From: Inia geoffrensis
Taxonomy: Eukaryota > Chordata > Mammalia > Artiodactyla > Iniidae
Reading direction: 5' to 3'
DNA: 64,000 nt
Assembly (NCBI GenBank): GCA_036417435.1
Contig: CM070912.1
Span: 23,548,055-23,612,054, forward strand
Shown: positions 38,801 to 50,800 of the stretch, in pieces
Numbering within the stretch: the stretch's first letter is position 1
Layout: each line of letters begins with the position of its first letter
Position numbers and translations under genes: made by a program
Notes under the pieces: model-generated
Told to the model about the DNA's origin: nothing
Database searches by the model: none
What the model saw: only the letters and a program-made list of their open reading frames with translations

Positions 38801-41800
38801 TTTTGCTCAGGCTCCTGCACCTCCGGACCTTGACTGCTTTGTGGGGAAGCCTGCAGGGAGGGTGGCTGTGAAGTAATGGGGAGCGGCCTACCCAGGGAGG
38901 AGGAAGTGCTACAGGGTGGCAATGAGGGTGGACTTAGGGGTCAAGAGACCAAGGTTCAAATGTGGCTTCACCTCGGTGAACCTCATTTTCTTTGTCTGTG
39001 AAATGCACACACCTAGAAGGGTTGTTGGGAGGATTAACTGAGACAAGGCAGGTGAAGAACTTAGTACTGGGCTTGGCACTTAGACGTTTGTTAAATTAAA
39101 ATCATCATCGTCATCATCATCATCGTCGTCATCATTGCGCTAGCCCCAGTTCTGCCACTAGCTCTTTGGATCTAGGGAAATACTTTTCCCTTCTCTAGAT
39201 CTTAGCTTTCTCTCCTGTAAAATGGAGGTTTGGTCTAAATCAGACCATTCAATTGGGGTGGGACCTCAGAATCACCATGGAGCTTTATAACTAGCATATT
39301 TCTGGAACCCCCCCATGAGACCTACTGAATTAAAAATCTCAGGATAGGGCTTCCCTGGTGGCGCAGTGGTTGGGGGTCCGCCTGCCGATGCAGGGGATGC
39401 GGGTTTGTGCCCAGGTCCGGGAAGATCCCTTATGCCGTGGAGCGGCTGGGCCCGTGAGCCATGGCCGCTGAGCCTGTGCGTCCGGAGCTGGTGCTGCACA
39501 ATGGGAGAGGCCCGCGCACCACAAAAAAAAAAAAAAAAATCTCAGGATATGAAATCACCCGGGAGTCTGCATTTTGGAAAAGCACCCCAGCTGGTTCTGA
39601 CATAAATTCTTTGCTGTGAACCTTTGGCAGAACAACTGATTGCTATAATTCCTTTCATTTCTATTGTCTTCACAACTCAGTAGCAAATCCTAAAAATACC
39701 CTGGTTTGTCTACAGAGTGTGTGGCATTTGACGTTTTTGTGTCAAGTACCAGAAGTGTATTTTTTTCCAGGAAAGCATTTGAATGAGTAATGATTATGAA
39801 CTTGTGCAACAGAGTGGCATCTGACCAAAACAGGTGCTCGCTAAATATTTGGTTATTTTACTATTTAAGTCATTTATTCATGCATGTATCCATCAGTTGA
39901 ATAGTAGCCATATTTATATCCAGGCATTCTGGATATAAAGGTGGGAAGACAGCCAGGGTACCTGCCCTCAAGGAGTTTAAAATTTAGTCAGGGTAAGGGG
40001 CTACAAGCAGTAAACACATAAATGAGATGATTGGAGATTAGGTTATTGCTGTGAAGGAAATTACAGAGACTGACTTGAAGTAGGAGTCACAACTTTAGAT
40101 GGGATGGTGGGGAATCTGTGGAGGGGATATTTGAGTGAAACCTGAGGGATAAGAAGGAGGCAGCCATGGGAAGAGGAGAGGGCAGAGGGAACTGCAAGTG
40201 CAAAGACCCTGAGGTTGGAGGAGAGGTTTGTGTGTTTATGGATAGGAAAAAAGCCTTTGTCATTACAGCAGAGTGGCCCTATGGGAGGAAAGATGGTGCC
40301 ATGCAGGGTCACGCAGGACCTCTAGGGTGTATTAAAAGAGTTTGGATTTTATTCCAGCTGTGAAAGAAGCCGTTGAATGGATGAAAGGAAGTGATTTTCA
40401 ACAGTGAGATGCCTGGTTAGCTGCCACATATTTAGAACGATCCAAAACTTGACCAAGCATGTCAAAATGGGTGGAAGATGCAGCTATGTGTAACTTTTAA
40501 ATTTTAGACAAAGCATATCCATGGGCCTGTATTTTGTTGTTCTTATAAGAACGATAAACGTGTTTTGGGGTCAGGTCGGTGGAAGGGTTCAAAAGTAATC
40601 TGATCCGGAGCGAGGAGCACTTCCAGAGTTACTGCAACAAGATCTTTGCGGGCTGGGATTTCTGCATCACCAACCGCAGCATGGCGGACCTGAAGCACAG
40701 CAGCCTGCGCTACGAGCTCCGAGTGAGTGCCACTCAGTTTTCTCTTGGCGGGAGGCGGGGTTACAGCTTGCAAAGGAGCTGGTGGGGGCCAGGCTGTCCC
40801 CAGTGCTTAGCTGTGTAGCCCCTCTGTAGTTTTCAAGAGCTTTTTGCAGAGAACAACTTCCTGGGGTTGATCACCTTAGCCCCAAGCATGAAGCTGGTGA
40901 ACTGGGGCTGGGAAAAGAGGTGGTATCTTCCCTTCTCCCCCATCACCTTGTACTATTTTTTGTTTTTGTTTTAATTTAGAAAACTTATTTTAATCCTAGT
41001 TGAAGAAAACTGTTATTTTTTTTTTTTTTTAATTTTACTGGAGTATAGTTGATTTACCATATTGTGTTAGTTTCAGCTGTGTGGCGAAGTGATTCAGTTA
41101 TACATATACATATATTCATTCTTTTTTAGATTCTTTTCTCATACAGGTTATCACAGAATATTGAGTAGAGTTCCCTGTCCTATACAGTAGGTCCTTGTTG
41201 GTTTGTACTGTTATTTTTCTGCTTGATGAGAACCTGTCATAAACATCTCTTAAACCAGGAGAAATAGGACTAAGAATGCTATGATAATAAGGTGGAGTGG
41301 AGAGAATATGAAAAAGTGGAACTTCCAAATTAATCAGGAGAAAAGGAGTAACAAATAGCATCTTGATCAAACCTACCGAAAAAAGGAGGAGACAGTGATA
41401 TCAAAAGTTTAATGAAGTGAAATGGAAGGAATCAAATGGAATGTATTATTTGTTTAAAGAAATAACATATAGGTAATAGTAACATATAGGTAATGTCCTG
41501 AATAGGTTATAGTTCTGTTTTCACATTTATTGTGGAGTCTAATTTCAATCTTAAATAGAAGGTCTGCCTTCATTCAGGCCTTTAGGAGACATGGAAACCG
41601 GTTGGGCTTGGTCCAGGAGGGTATCCCTGGGGGAGATGAATATTTAGGAAACTTTAAAGGTCGAGAGGGAGAGTATGACAGTCAGTCACAGTTTCCACCC
41701 CTAAATATCCCTTCATCGCAGTGCTCACAAATGAGCTTTCTTTTGTTCTCAGGCAGATCTGGAGGAAGAAAGAATACGGCAGAAAATAGCAGAAAGGACC

Positions 41801-44800
41801 TCAGAAGAAACGATACGGATTTACTCTTTGAGACTGTTTTTGAACTGTATCGTGCTGGCCGTTTTAGCGGCATGCTTTTATGCAATCTATAGAGCAACTA
41901 TATTCTCTCAAGAACACATGAAAAAAGTAAGTGCTCCGTGCAAGTCAATTTAACTTTTAGTCCCGTTGGACGTTATGTATGCGAAGTGTATTGCAAACCT
42001 CTCAGGTAGATACTATCATCATTCTGTTTTACACATGGGGATATAAGTTTGGCTGATATGACAGAGAACCTAAAATCAGAGTGACTAGTTTCCACTTTCA
42101 ATAGAAAAAAAAAAAAAAAGCATCCAAAATAGAGTGTTTGGGGTACCTCGTCCTCCTGGAGTTTACAATGTTCAAATCCAGGCTGGACTGCCTGATTTAA
42201 CCCCCAACTGCACAGCTTACTATCTGGGGCCTCAGTTTACCTAAAATAACAGTGGTTTTAAAAATCCAAGTTGGGGACTTCCCTGGCAGTCCAGTGGTTG
42301 AGATTCCACACTTCCACTGCAGAGGGCACGGATTCAATCCCTGGTTGGGGAATTAAGATCCAGTGTCCTGCAGCACAGCCGAAATAAATTAAAAAAAAAA
42401 TAAATAAAAATCCAGGTTGGTCTAGTAGCTCTGCTTCATGTAATCAATCATCAGGGGCCCAAGTTCCTTCCATCTTGTAGCTCTGCCATCCTTAGAATGT
42501 AGTCTTCTGTATGACACTGGCTAGCTTACCACATTCACATTCTAGCCAATGGGAAGGAAGTGAAGGAGATGAGAGCACACCCCTTCCCCTCAAGGGCAGG
42601 ACCTGGAGGTTGCACTTAACACTTCCTCTTATATCCCTTTGGCCAGAATTTAGTCAGAGAGCCGTTTACCTAGGAAGACCGTCAAATTACCTAGGAAATT
42701 TAGTTTTATCTCAGATAGCCATATATGTGACTAAATAATCTGTTATTATGAAAGGAGGAGAGAATGGCTGTTCCAAGTCTATTAGTTCAGCCCTGAAAAT
42801 GCTTTCAATTGCCCATTGATACAGAATACATGGATTTTTTATATTTCACCTTAATAAATCCAGTGGAGCTCAGTTTTCTTCTAGTATGGTACTAGATCAT
42901 GGTTCCTCCGTTTGAACACCAAAGGAAGGAGATGGCTTAGTTTTAGGTGCCATGTTGAATGAAACAAATGTTTTGTTTTGTTTGCTAAACATGTTTGGGT
43001 TTTTCTTCTCCCTCACAGTTCTAATGAAATATAATTGACATACAATACTGTATAAGTTTAAGGTGTTCAGCATATGACTTGACATACATATAGTTGAGTT
43101 CTTTTAAGGTCAGTTCATTTGTGATGCAAATTATTATACTCCTGACCAGTTTTGTTATCTTCATAGGAAATTGACAAGATGGTTTTTGGAGAGAACCTCC
43201 TGATATTGTACCTGCCTTCTATTGTGATCACGCTGGCCAATTTTATCACCCCAATAATCTTTGCCAAGATCATCCACTATGAGGATTATTCCCCAGGCTT
43301 TGAGATCCGGCTGACAATCCTTAGGTAATGCCTAGACGTGCCAAGCACGTCACCACTTGTCCCCTCCCCTGCCCACGGCAGACATTGCTAATCCATTGTG
43401 GTGCCTTTCCCTGCTAAGCCAAGAATCCTTCAGCCTTCAGACAGCCCCCATGAATGAATCAGAGTTTGCATATGCAGGGAAATCTCTTTGACTTGAGTGT
43501 CTATATTTTTTTCATGTATTAACACATCGACAGCTGAGGGCATAGGGTGGGGCCCTTGGAAGAAATGTTGCTCTTAAGATGTTAGAAAGACAAGTGTATA
43601 CCAGCAGGAGAGTGAGGAAGTGAGAGAGAGAAGGGAAGGCACCTTATAAAGGGTATGTTATTTGGCAAGTTGCAACTGGGGCTCAGTCCTGTGGGACAGC
43701 TCTGGGAGTTTGCATGGAAAATATCTTAGACTTTTCCTATGCAGGAGTATTTGTCCTCCAGCAAGTATTTGGCCTCCCCTGCCTAAGGGTGGCTGGCTCC
43801 CAGGGGCATTAACTCCCTCACACTTCTACCCCACTAGGCCCATGCATGGCCTTGGGACAAGAGTTACAGTAGGAACTTGCAGTAGGAACCTGAGACTTTT
43901 GCTGGAGTGAGTGCTGAGAAAAATGTGGCCCAGTCACCGACTGTGTGTGCTACCATTGACTCTTTTTTTTTTTGGTTGACAGTTTATTAAATAGACTACA
44001 TTTGTACCTTATTCTGTAGTTTTTTAAATCATTCACACATAGACTTAGTAAAAATGTACTTTATAGAAAACCATCTGCAAAATAAAAATGCAGGGACTTC
44101 CCTGGTGGCGCAGTGGTTGAGAATCCACCTGCCAATGCAGGGCACATGGGTTTGAGCCCTGGTCCGGGAGGATACCACATGCTGTGGAGCAACTGAGCCC
44201 GTGTGCCACAACTACTGAAGCCTGTGTGCCTGGAGCCCATGCTCTGCAACAAGAGAAGTCACTGCAATGAGAAACCCACAACCAAGAGTAGCCCCTGCTC
44301 ACTGCAACTAGAGAAAGCCCGCAAAGACCCAACGCAGCCAAAAATAAATAAATTTTTTAAAAAATGCACATTTTGCCCACATCTTAGATAAACTGCTGAA
44401 AATGTTAGGAATTATTTTATTGAAGGTGATCATGAAACATGAGGTGGCTTGAGTTTATTAAATCTGACACCAGACCATGACTTCAGTAGTGTTAATGTTG
44501 AAATGCGGATGCAAAAATGTCTATTAACTAAACTGTCTAATCTAACAGTGTTTGAGAAACAGGACAAAATAAAGTATTATTTTTCCTTTACAGACATTTC
44601 TCTAAATCCATTTCCTATACACTTTTTTCTCTCCCATTCATAAAATTAGCTGTGCAGATTGATGAGGCAAAACAAATTCCTTAAAAAAAAACCGAAACAA
44701 ACTAGATCCTATTTAGAAAACATGGAAAGGGAGAATTTTAAGTAGGTGTTATGGCAAAACTGGTTAAAACTATATACAGTCAAGTGACAGAATATACCTT

Positions 44801-47800
44801 TACTTCTGCAAATATAAGTCTTTCCCCACCTCCTTTCTGGGAGAAATACATTTTCAGGGCATAGACTGTAAAACGGCATACAATGCAAAGACAGAAACAA
44901 AGAAGTTTGCAAATTCTTCTTATTTCCAGCTGTTGAAACAGTATTTTTGAGAGTTGGGGTTACCTCTAGCAGTGAAACCAGAGCCAGCTATTAAGCAGCC
45001 AGAATGCTGCAGTAATTGAATACGTGACCATTTCTCTTTGAGCACGTTCTTTGTTCTCCTCTTCCAGAAATTGTAGACGTCTATTTAGTTTAATTATCTT
45101 TCATCTTAATGAAGCTGCATCTACAACAGTCATGTCATCTGAGGTTCCTTCAATCGTTGTATCTGTATTTGAAATGCCGTACATAGTCCTGACCAGCTGC
45201 CCGTTTAGGCAAACAGCATTTTCACTCATAGAGCGCTCTCTTTTTAGCCTGCCAACTGCATGGATTTCTTCATTTTGAAGGGCTGCAGGAGGTCTTTCTA
45301 AATCCAGAAAATCTAGTGGTCTTTCACTTAGCATAAGCACACGAGGTGGTGTTTTTAGTGCCAGAGGTTTGAAGGGAGTTGACTGTATAAGGTCAGGATC
45401 TGCTGGTCTTGAAAATGGAATGTCTTCATTATTTCCTGCTACAACAATTCTCTCTGGAACCTGCATAATCACACTAACATTTGAAACTCCTTCTTGGAAT
45501 CCTTGTTCCAGGTCGGCATTTGGTGGTGCTACCTTTAATTTTTCCGAGACCCTCGTTCTCTGACTAATAATACCTTCGGTGTATTCCATTTCATACTGAG
45601 CTCCACTGATTTCCGCCATCTCAGCAGCAGTGGGAAAGGGAAGTGCTGCCCCGCTCACTAACTATGTACCAACTGCTGCTTGCTTTTTGGCATTATCTGC
45701 TTCTGTGCTTCATATTAAATCCTTTCACTTGCTTCAATATGCACGTGCTGGATTTAGAGCCACGTTTGTCCCCCTGGGCCCCCTGGAGGGTCCCCGGCGA
45801 GGACCGCTGCCCGCCGGCTCCCGGGGCCCTCGGGTGGGCGCTGTCAGGGGCCGTGGGCCAAGCTCATGGAGGCGCACGGGTAAATCACCGGCCTGGGAGG
45901 CCCGCAGAGGGCTACCACTGACTCTTTATAATTTTTTGTAATGGCTCTTCTCATACTAAACAAATATTCAGTTTCCTAAAAAAATAAAAATAAAAAATAA
46001 AGAAATGGCAGGTGTAAAGCTGGGCCCAGGGGGTTAACACACGTGAGTTAAGGAGGACCAGGTGGGGAGTGTGTGACACTGGAATGTTTTCTGTCTGCTT
46101 CTCAAATGCCTCAGATGGCATTTGCATCTTTGTTTAAACAAATCTTTTTATTTTGGAAATTTTCAAACAGGACAGTATAATGAAGCCCCATGTGTGCCCA
46201 TCACTTAGTTTCAACTATTTACCAACGTTTTGCTAGTCTTGTTTCATGCGGTCCCCCCGACTCTGCTAGATTATTTTCAGCAAACCTCAGGCAACATGTC
46301 ATTTCACCTGTAAACAGCTCAGTATATCTCTAAGTGACAAGAACTTTTCTTTTTAAACATAATCGTCATCACACCACACAGAATTCAGTCAGTCCCCTGA
46401 TGGAGTTGCAGAGGGCTTTCTATGGTTGGTTTATTCAAACCAAGATCCAAAAAAAGGCAGCATGCCGTGTTGGGTTGTTATGTCTCTTAAGTCCCCTTTA
46501 TTCTTTCAAGAATTCCCCCATTGTATTATGCCGTTGATTTGTGGGAGAAGCTGAGGTGTTTGTCCTATAGAATGTTCTCTACTTTGGATTTAGTTCATTG
46601 CTTCGTCATGGTGTCTTTTGTTTTCCTGTATCCCTCCTCAAATGTAGATTCAGACTTTTTATTAGATTCCGCTTCAGTTTTTAGTTATGGAAACCTCTTC
46701 GGTGGTGATAGGTACTCACGTCCGCCCCGAGGGAGACATAGCATGTCAGGTGGATGGTGTGGGTTTGCTCCCCTACCCACACACTTTTTTTTTTTTTTTA
46801 ATGGGGAGACCAAGAAGTTACTCTTTTTTAAAAATTTTTATTTATTTATTTAATTTTGGCTGTGTTGGGTCTTTGTTTCTGCGCGAGGGCTTTCTCTAGT
46901 TGCAGCGAGCTGGGGCCATTCTTCATTGAGGTGCACGGGCCTCTCACTATCGCGGCCTCTTGTTGCGGAGCACAGGCTCCAGACGCACAGGCTCAGTAGT
47001 TGTGGCTCACGGGCCTAGTGGCTCCGCGGCATGTGGGATCTTCCCAGACCAGGGCTCGAACCTGTGTCCCCTGCATTGGCAGGCAGATTCTCAACCACTG
47101 CGCCACCAGGGAAGCCCTACCCACACACTTTTTAATGTTTCTATATCATTTCTTTTTTTTATTATAAACCAAACAATAGATGAAGCATCTTTAAAAAAAA
47201 AAAAAAAATGAGCCTTCTGCCCTCCTCTCTTGAATCCATTTTCCCCCAGCAGCCCTCATCTTCACGGTTCCTGTTGTTCATGCCAACGTTCACATGTTTT
47301 GTTTTTTTTAAAAAATAGGATTGTATCTATGTGAAACTCTGCAGTGTATTTTTTTCACTCCTCAGTATATCAGCCATCTCTCAAAGCTGATACTTAGAAG
47401 ATTCAATTAGTTCCTTCCAGGAATTGTTCTCAGCGTGGCTACATCATCATGGATTCAGGAGTTCCCAGCTTTCTGATCTGTTTTTTTCTCTGCCATTTAA
47501 AAAATATTGTGGTAAAATACATATAACGTGAAATTTACCATCTTAGTCACTTTTAAGTGTACAGTTCAGTGGCGTTAAGTACATGCTCAGTGTTGTGCCA
47601 CCATTGCCACTGTTTGGTTCCAGGATTTGCTCATCATCCCAAACAGAAACTGTGTGCCCATTTGTAGCTTTGCTGTTAAGAAAGGCAGCTTCTCTGCACC
47701 CCAGCCCTGTTCCAAGGGGCCCGCCTGCCCTGAGCCCTCCTCTTCCCATCCTCTCTCCTACCCTCTTCCCTGCAGGTGTGTTTTTATGCGGCTGGCCACC

Positions 47801-50800
47801 ATCTGTGTGTTGGTGTTCACTCTGGACTCCAGGATTACATCCTGCGATAACTACCCATGTGAGCTCTGTGGCTACAACCAGAAACTCTACCCGGTGAGGC
47901 TACAGGGATGGGCATCCTGCTCGGTGGGTCATTTGGGGGTGGTAGCATTAGGGTCGAGAGAACAGCCCATGAAGCCAAGGGTTTGAATCCCAGTTGATCC
48001 TCATTCTTGCTGTGTAGCAGAGTCTGGCACACCAGGCACTTCTAATTCTAAGGGCTTGAAAACCAAAGTCTGTGCTGGAGCTCGGAGGAGCATCCGCTGA
48101 TGCCTTCCAGAGGCAGCAGGATCGGGGGCTGGAAATGGCATTGGGAGAACCTGGCTTTTTCTGCTCCAAGTCAGGCTCATTTCTCTCTGGGTTTCAGTGC
48201 TGGGAGACCCAAGTTGGGCAGGAAATGTACAAGCTGATGATCTTTGACCTCCTCATCATCTTGGCTGTGACACTTTTTGTGGATTTTCCTAGAAAGTAAG
48301 TGTGAGGGGTACCCCTCTTATCTCCCCCTACCCCCTCACCCTTTCCCTCATCCCCACGACAGGTTCCCATCACAGCTGCTCTTCACAAAGTGCTGGATGA
48401 TTCCACATCCTGGGAACCACTGACAGCCATTGGTGACTTTGAGAAAGCTCCAGGCCATCACCTCCCGCTGGTCCATGATGTGCCCCATTGAAAGGCAGCA
48501 CGAAGCAGAAATGGTGCTGCTTTCCGTGGGGCTGCCGTGGGGTGACATCTTGCCAGCCCCTCCGGGCTGCAGTGGATGCCACATTTCCTAGTCTGGGGTC
48601 AAGACCCAGCACTGCCGCTTCCTAGTCATGTGACTGAGGGCAAGTTATTCAAGCTCTGTGCCTGTTTTCCTACCTGTGAAATGGGAATAGTAGCAGTGCC
48701 CACCTCATAGCACTGTTGTGAGGATTAAATGCCAAATGCAGATAAAAGTACTAAGAACACTCTATGCCACAGAACTCAACAAAACATTAACTATCACCAT
48801 CAGGATTGTCATTACTATGCTGCCATTAAAGAAAAAAAATTATTGTACCCACATGTACAAATTCTCCTGGTATATGCCAGAAGTCCAGTAAGCCCTTAAA
48901 AGTAAACATTAAAAAAGAAACTGTCCTTTTAAAAAATTACACAAATATGATGTGAGTATGTGCCTATTAAAGTTTTTTAATATTTAAATAAATACAGAAA
49001 TCCGGAGAATAGTGAGAATTGTCTCTTGTTACCTTACCCCTACTTCCCAGTCCCACCCCACTCCACGGAGGTGACCATTGTTAACACTTTGGGGTAGATC
49101 CAGCAGTCCTTAAAAATAAAAGCACACGTTTGTATAAATACATGTGTAAGTAAACACACAGTCTTGCTGGAAGTGTTCTTTTTTACCCCACAGATGGGAT
49201 CATGGTATATCCACATGGGTCCGCAGCTTGCTTTTTCTCCCCCATACAAACAAACTACCATGAACAACTTTCCCTGTCAAGGCACGTGGATTTTCCTCTC
49301 TTGCTTTAAGGACTGTATGTTATTCCACTGTACCCATGGCTTCTGATTTGTCGATGCAGCCCCTACTGATGGGCATTTAGGTTGTTTCCAGTATTTTTGC
49401 TAATATGTGGTAATGCTACACCACAGTGAACAACTATGTGTGTTTATCTCAGGCCCCTGGTCCTAGGGTTTTTGTAGAAAGCTTCTAGGATTCCAGGGAG
49501 TAGCATGCAAGGGTGGTAGGGTCCTCATAAGCCATTTTCTGTGTGGATGCACAATAGCTCAATACTTTTTGGATTGAGTGGCAAACTAGAGCACAGAGAC
49601 TGCCCGTGTCATTTACTGTCAACTACAGCACAGTGAAGTAGGCTGTATTATAATGCCCTCACATTCCGGATGAGAAAAATGAGCCTTATCTAACGTTATT
49701 TGGCTGATAAACTGTAGATCTGAGACTTGGACCCTGGTGTTAATGATTCCAGAGTTCACTGTATTCTGCATCTTCTAGACATATGACTAACCAGTTTCCG
49801 TAAGAAGTATGTGTGGAAACAGCCCTAATTTTGTGGATGTGGTTCTGTGGCCTTGGCAGACACTGTAGGCCAGGTGATAAATGGTCCTGTTTGTTTCCAG
49901 GATCCTGGTGACCTACTGTTCCTCTTGGAAGCTGTTTCAGTGCTGGGGACAGCAGGAGTTTGCTATCCCTGATAATGTTCTAGGGATCGTTTATGGGCAA
50001 ACCATTTGCTGGATTGGAGCCTTCTTCTCACCCCTTCTTCCTGCAGTTGCAGCCTTGAAGTTCATTATCATCTTTTACGTGAAAGAGGTAAGGAGAGCTG
50101 GGGTTGAGGGGTCAGTAACTGAGACCATCCTTGACCTTACAAGACATTCGGCACACATGCTTGGAGCCCAGCCACATCCCATTAGATGTATCAAAATTGC
50201 ATCCCTTATTTGATACATATTTTTATTCAGGAAAAAAGACTTTGAATGGATTTTCACATTTTTGTCATTTTGAGAGTTTTGTTAAGAATGATTTTGCTCC
50301 TGTGGTTTTAAAAATTGTTTTTTGTGTGTAACTAAGAGTTGCATTGCAGTTGATCAATCAGTTGACAGTGGTTCATTTTGGTGATGTTTAACAAAAGGTT
50401 TATTGACTAAAGTTTTGTAGTTTTCTGTTTGGATTTTGGAGCTGGTGCATTTATTTTCAGTTCTCAGTTATTTGTGTAGCTCCTCAAACGGCTCACAGGC
50501 CCTAGGCATTGTACCTGAACGAAGTGCTTAATGGGTGAAGTAGTTCTATAGAGGACTAACTTATCTGGGCTTATTAACCAAACTTTTTCTTTATTGTAGA
50601 GGCAATATATGCTCACTATTAAACATTTAAACAATACAGACATGTATTCCATCCCTTCTTCCAGAGGTAGCCTCTGTTAATAACCCCTGACATTATTGAT
50701 CACCTATTATGCCAAGCTCTGAGGATTCATAAATGGAAGTAATAATAGTAGTAATAACAATAACAACGATACACCCTTTGAAGTGGGCACTGCTAGTAAC

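Larger units (their letters stand above)
36731..40574 (+). other. TMC7: TMC7 intron 6
   Basis: 3.8 kb. Holds two CHR SINEs, an MLT1-like fragment at about 37810-38220, MIRs at about 38930-39115 and 39160-39240, and L2/MIR-type text at about 39880-40400. 38220-38920 shows nothing recognised. Confidence 0.82.
43325..47775 (+). other. TMC7: TMC7 intron 9
   Basis: 4.45 kb. Contains the antisense MFF retrocopy with its nested SINE, a reverse L1-type 3' end (about 46135-46690), a long-form CHR SINE and an L1M-type 3' fragment (about 47490-47620). Confidence 0.87.

Noticed and set aside
44966..45693. MFF-like frame as a functional second gene
   Set aside because: It lacks introns, has a poly(A) tail and target duplications, carries stops after the long-isoform ATG and a premature stop after VVDAASLR, and has no visible promoter of its own.
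45630..45941. Plus-strand ORF overlapping the MFF retrocopy 5' UTR
   Set aside because: Shadow of the GC-rich UTR of the retrocopy, read in the wrong direction.
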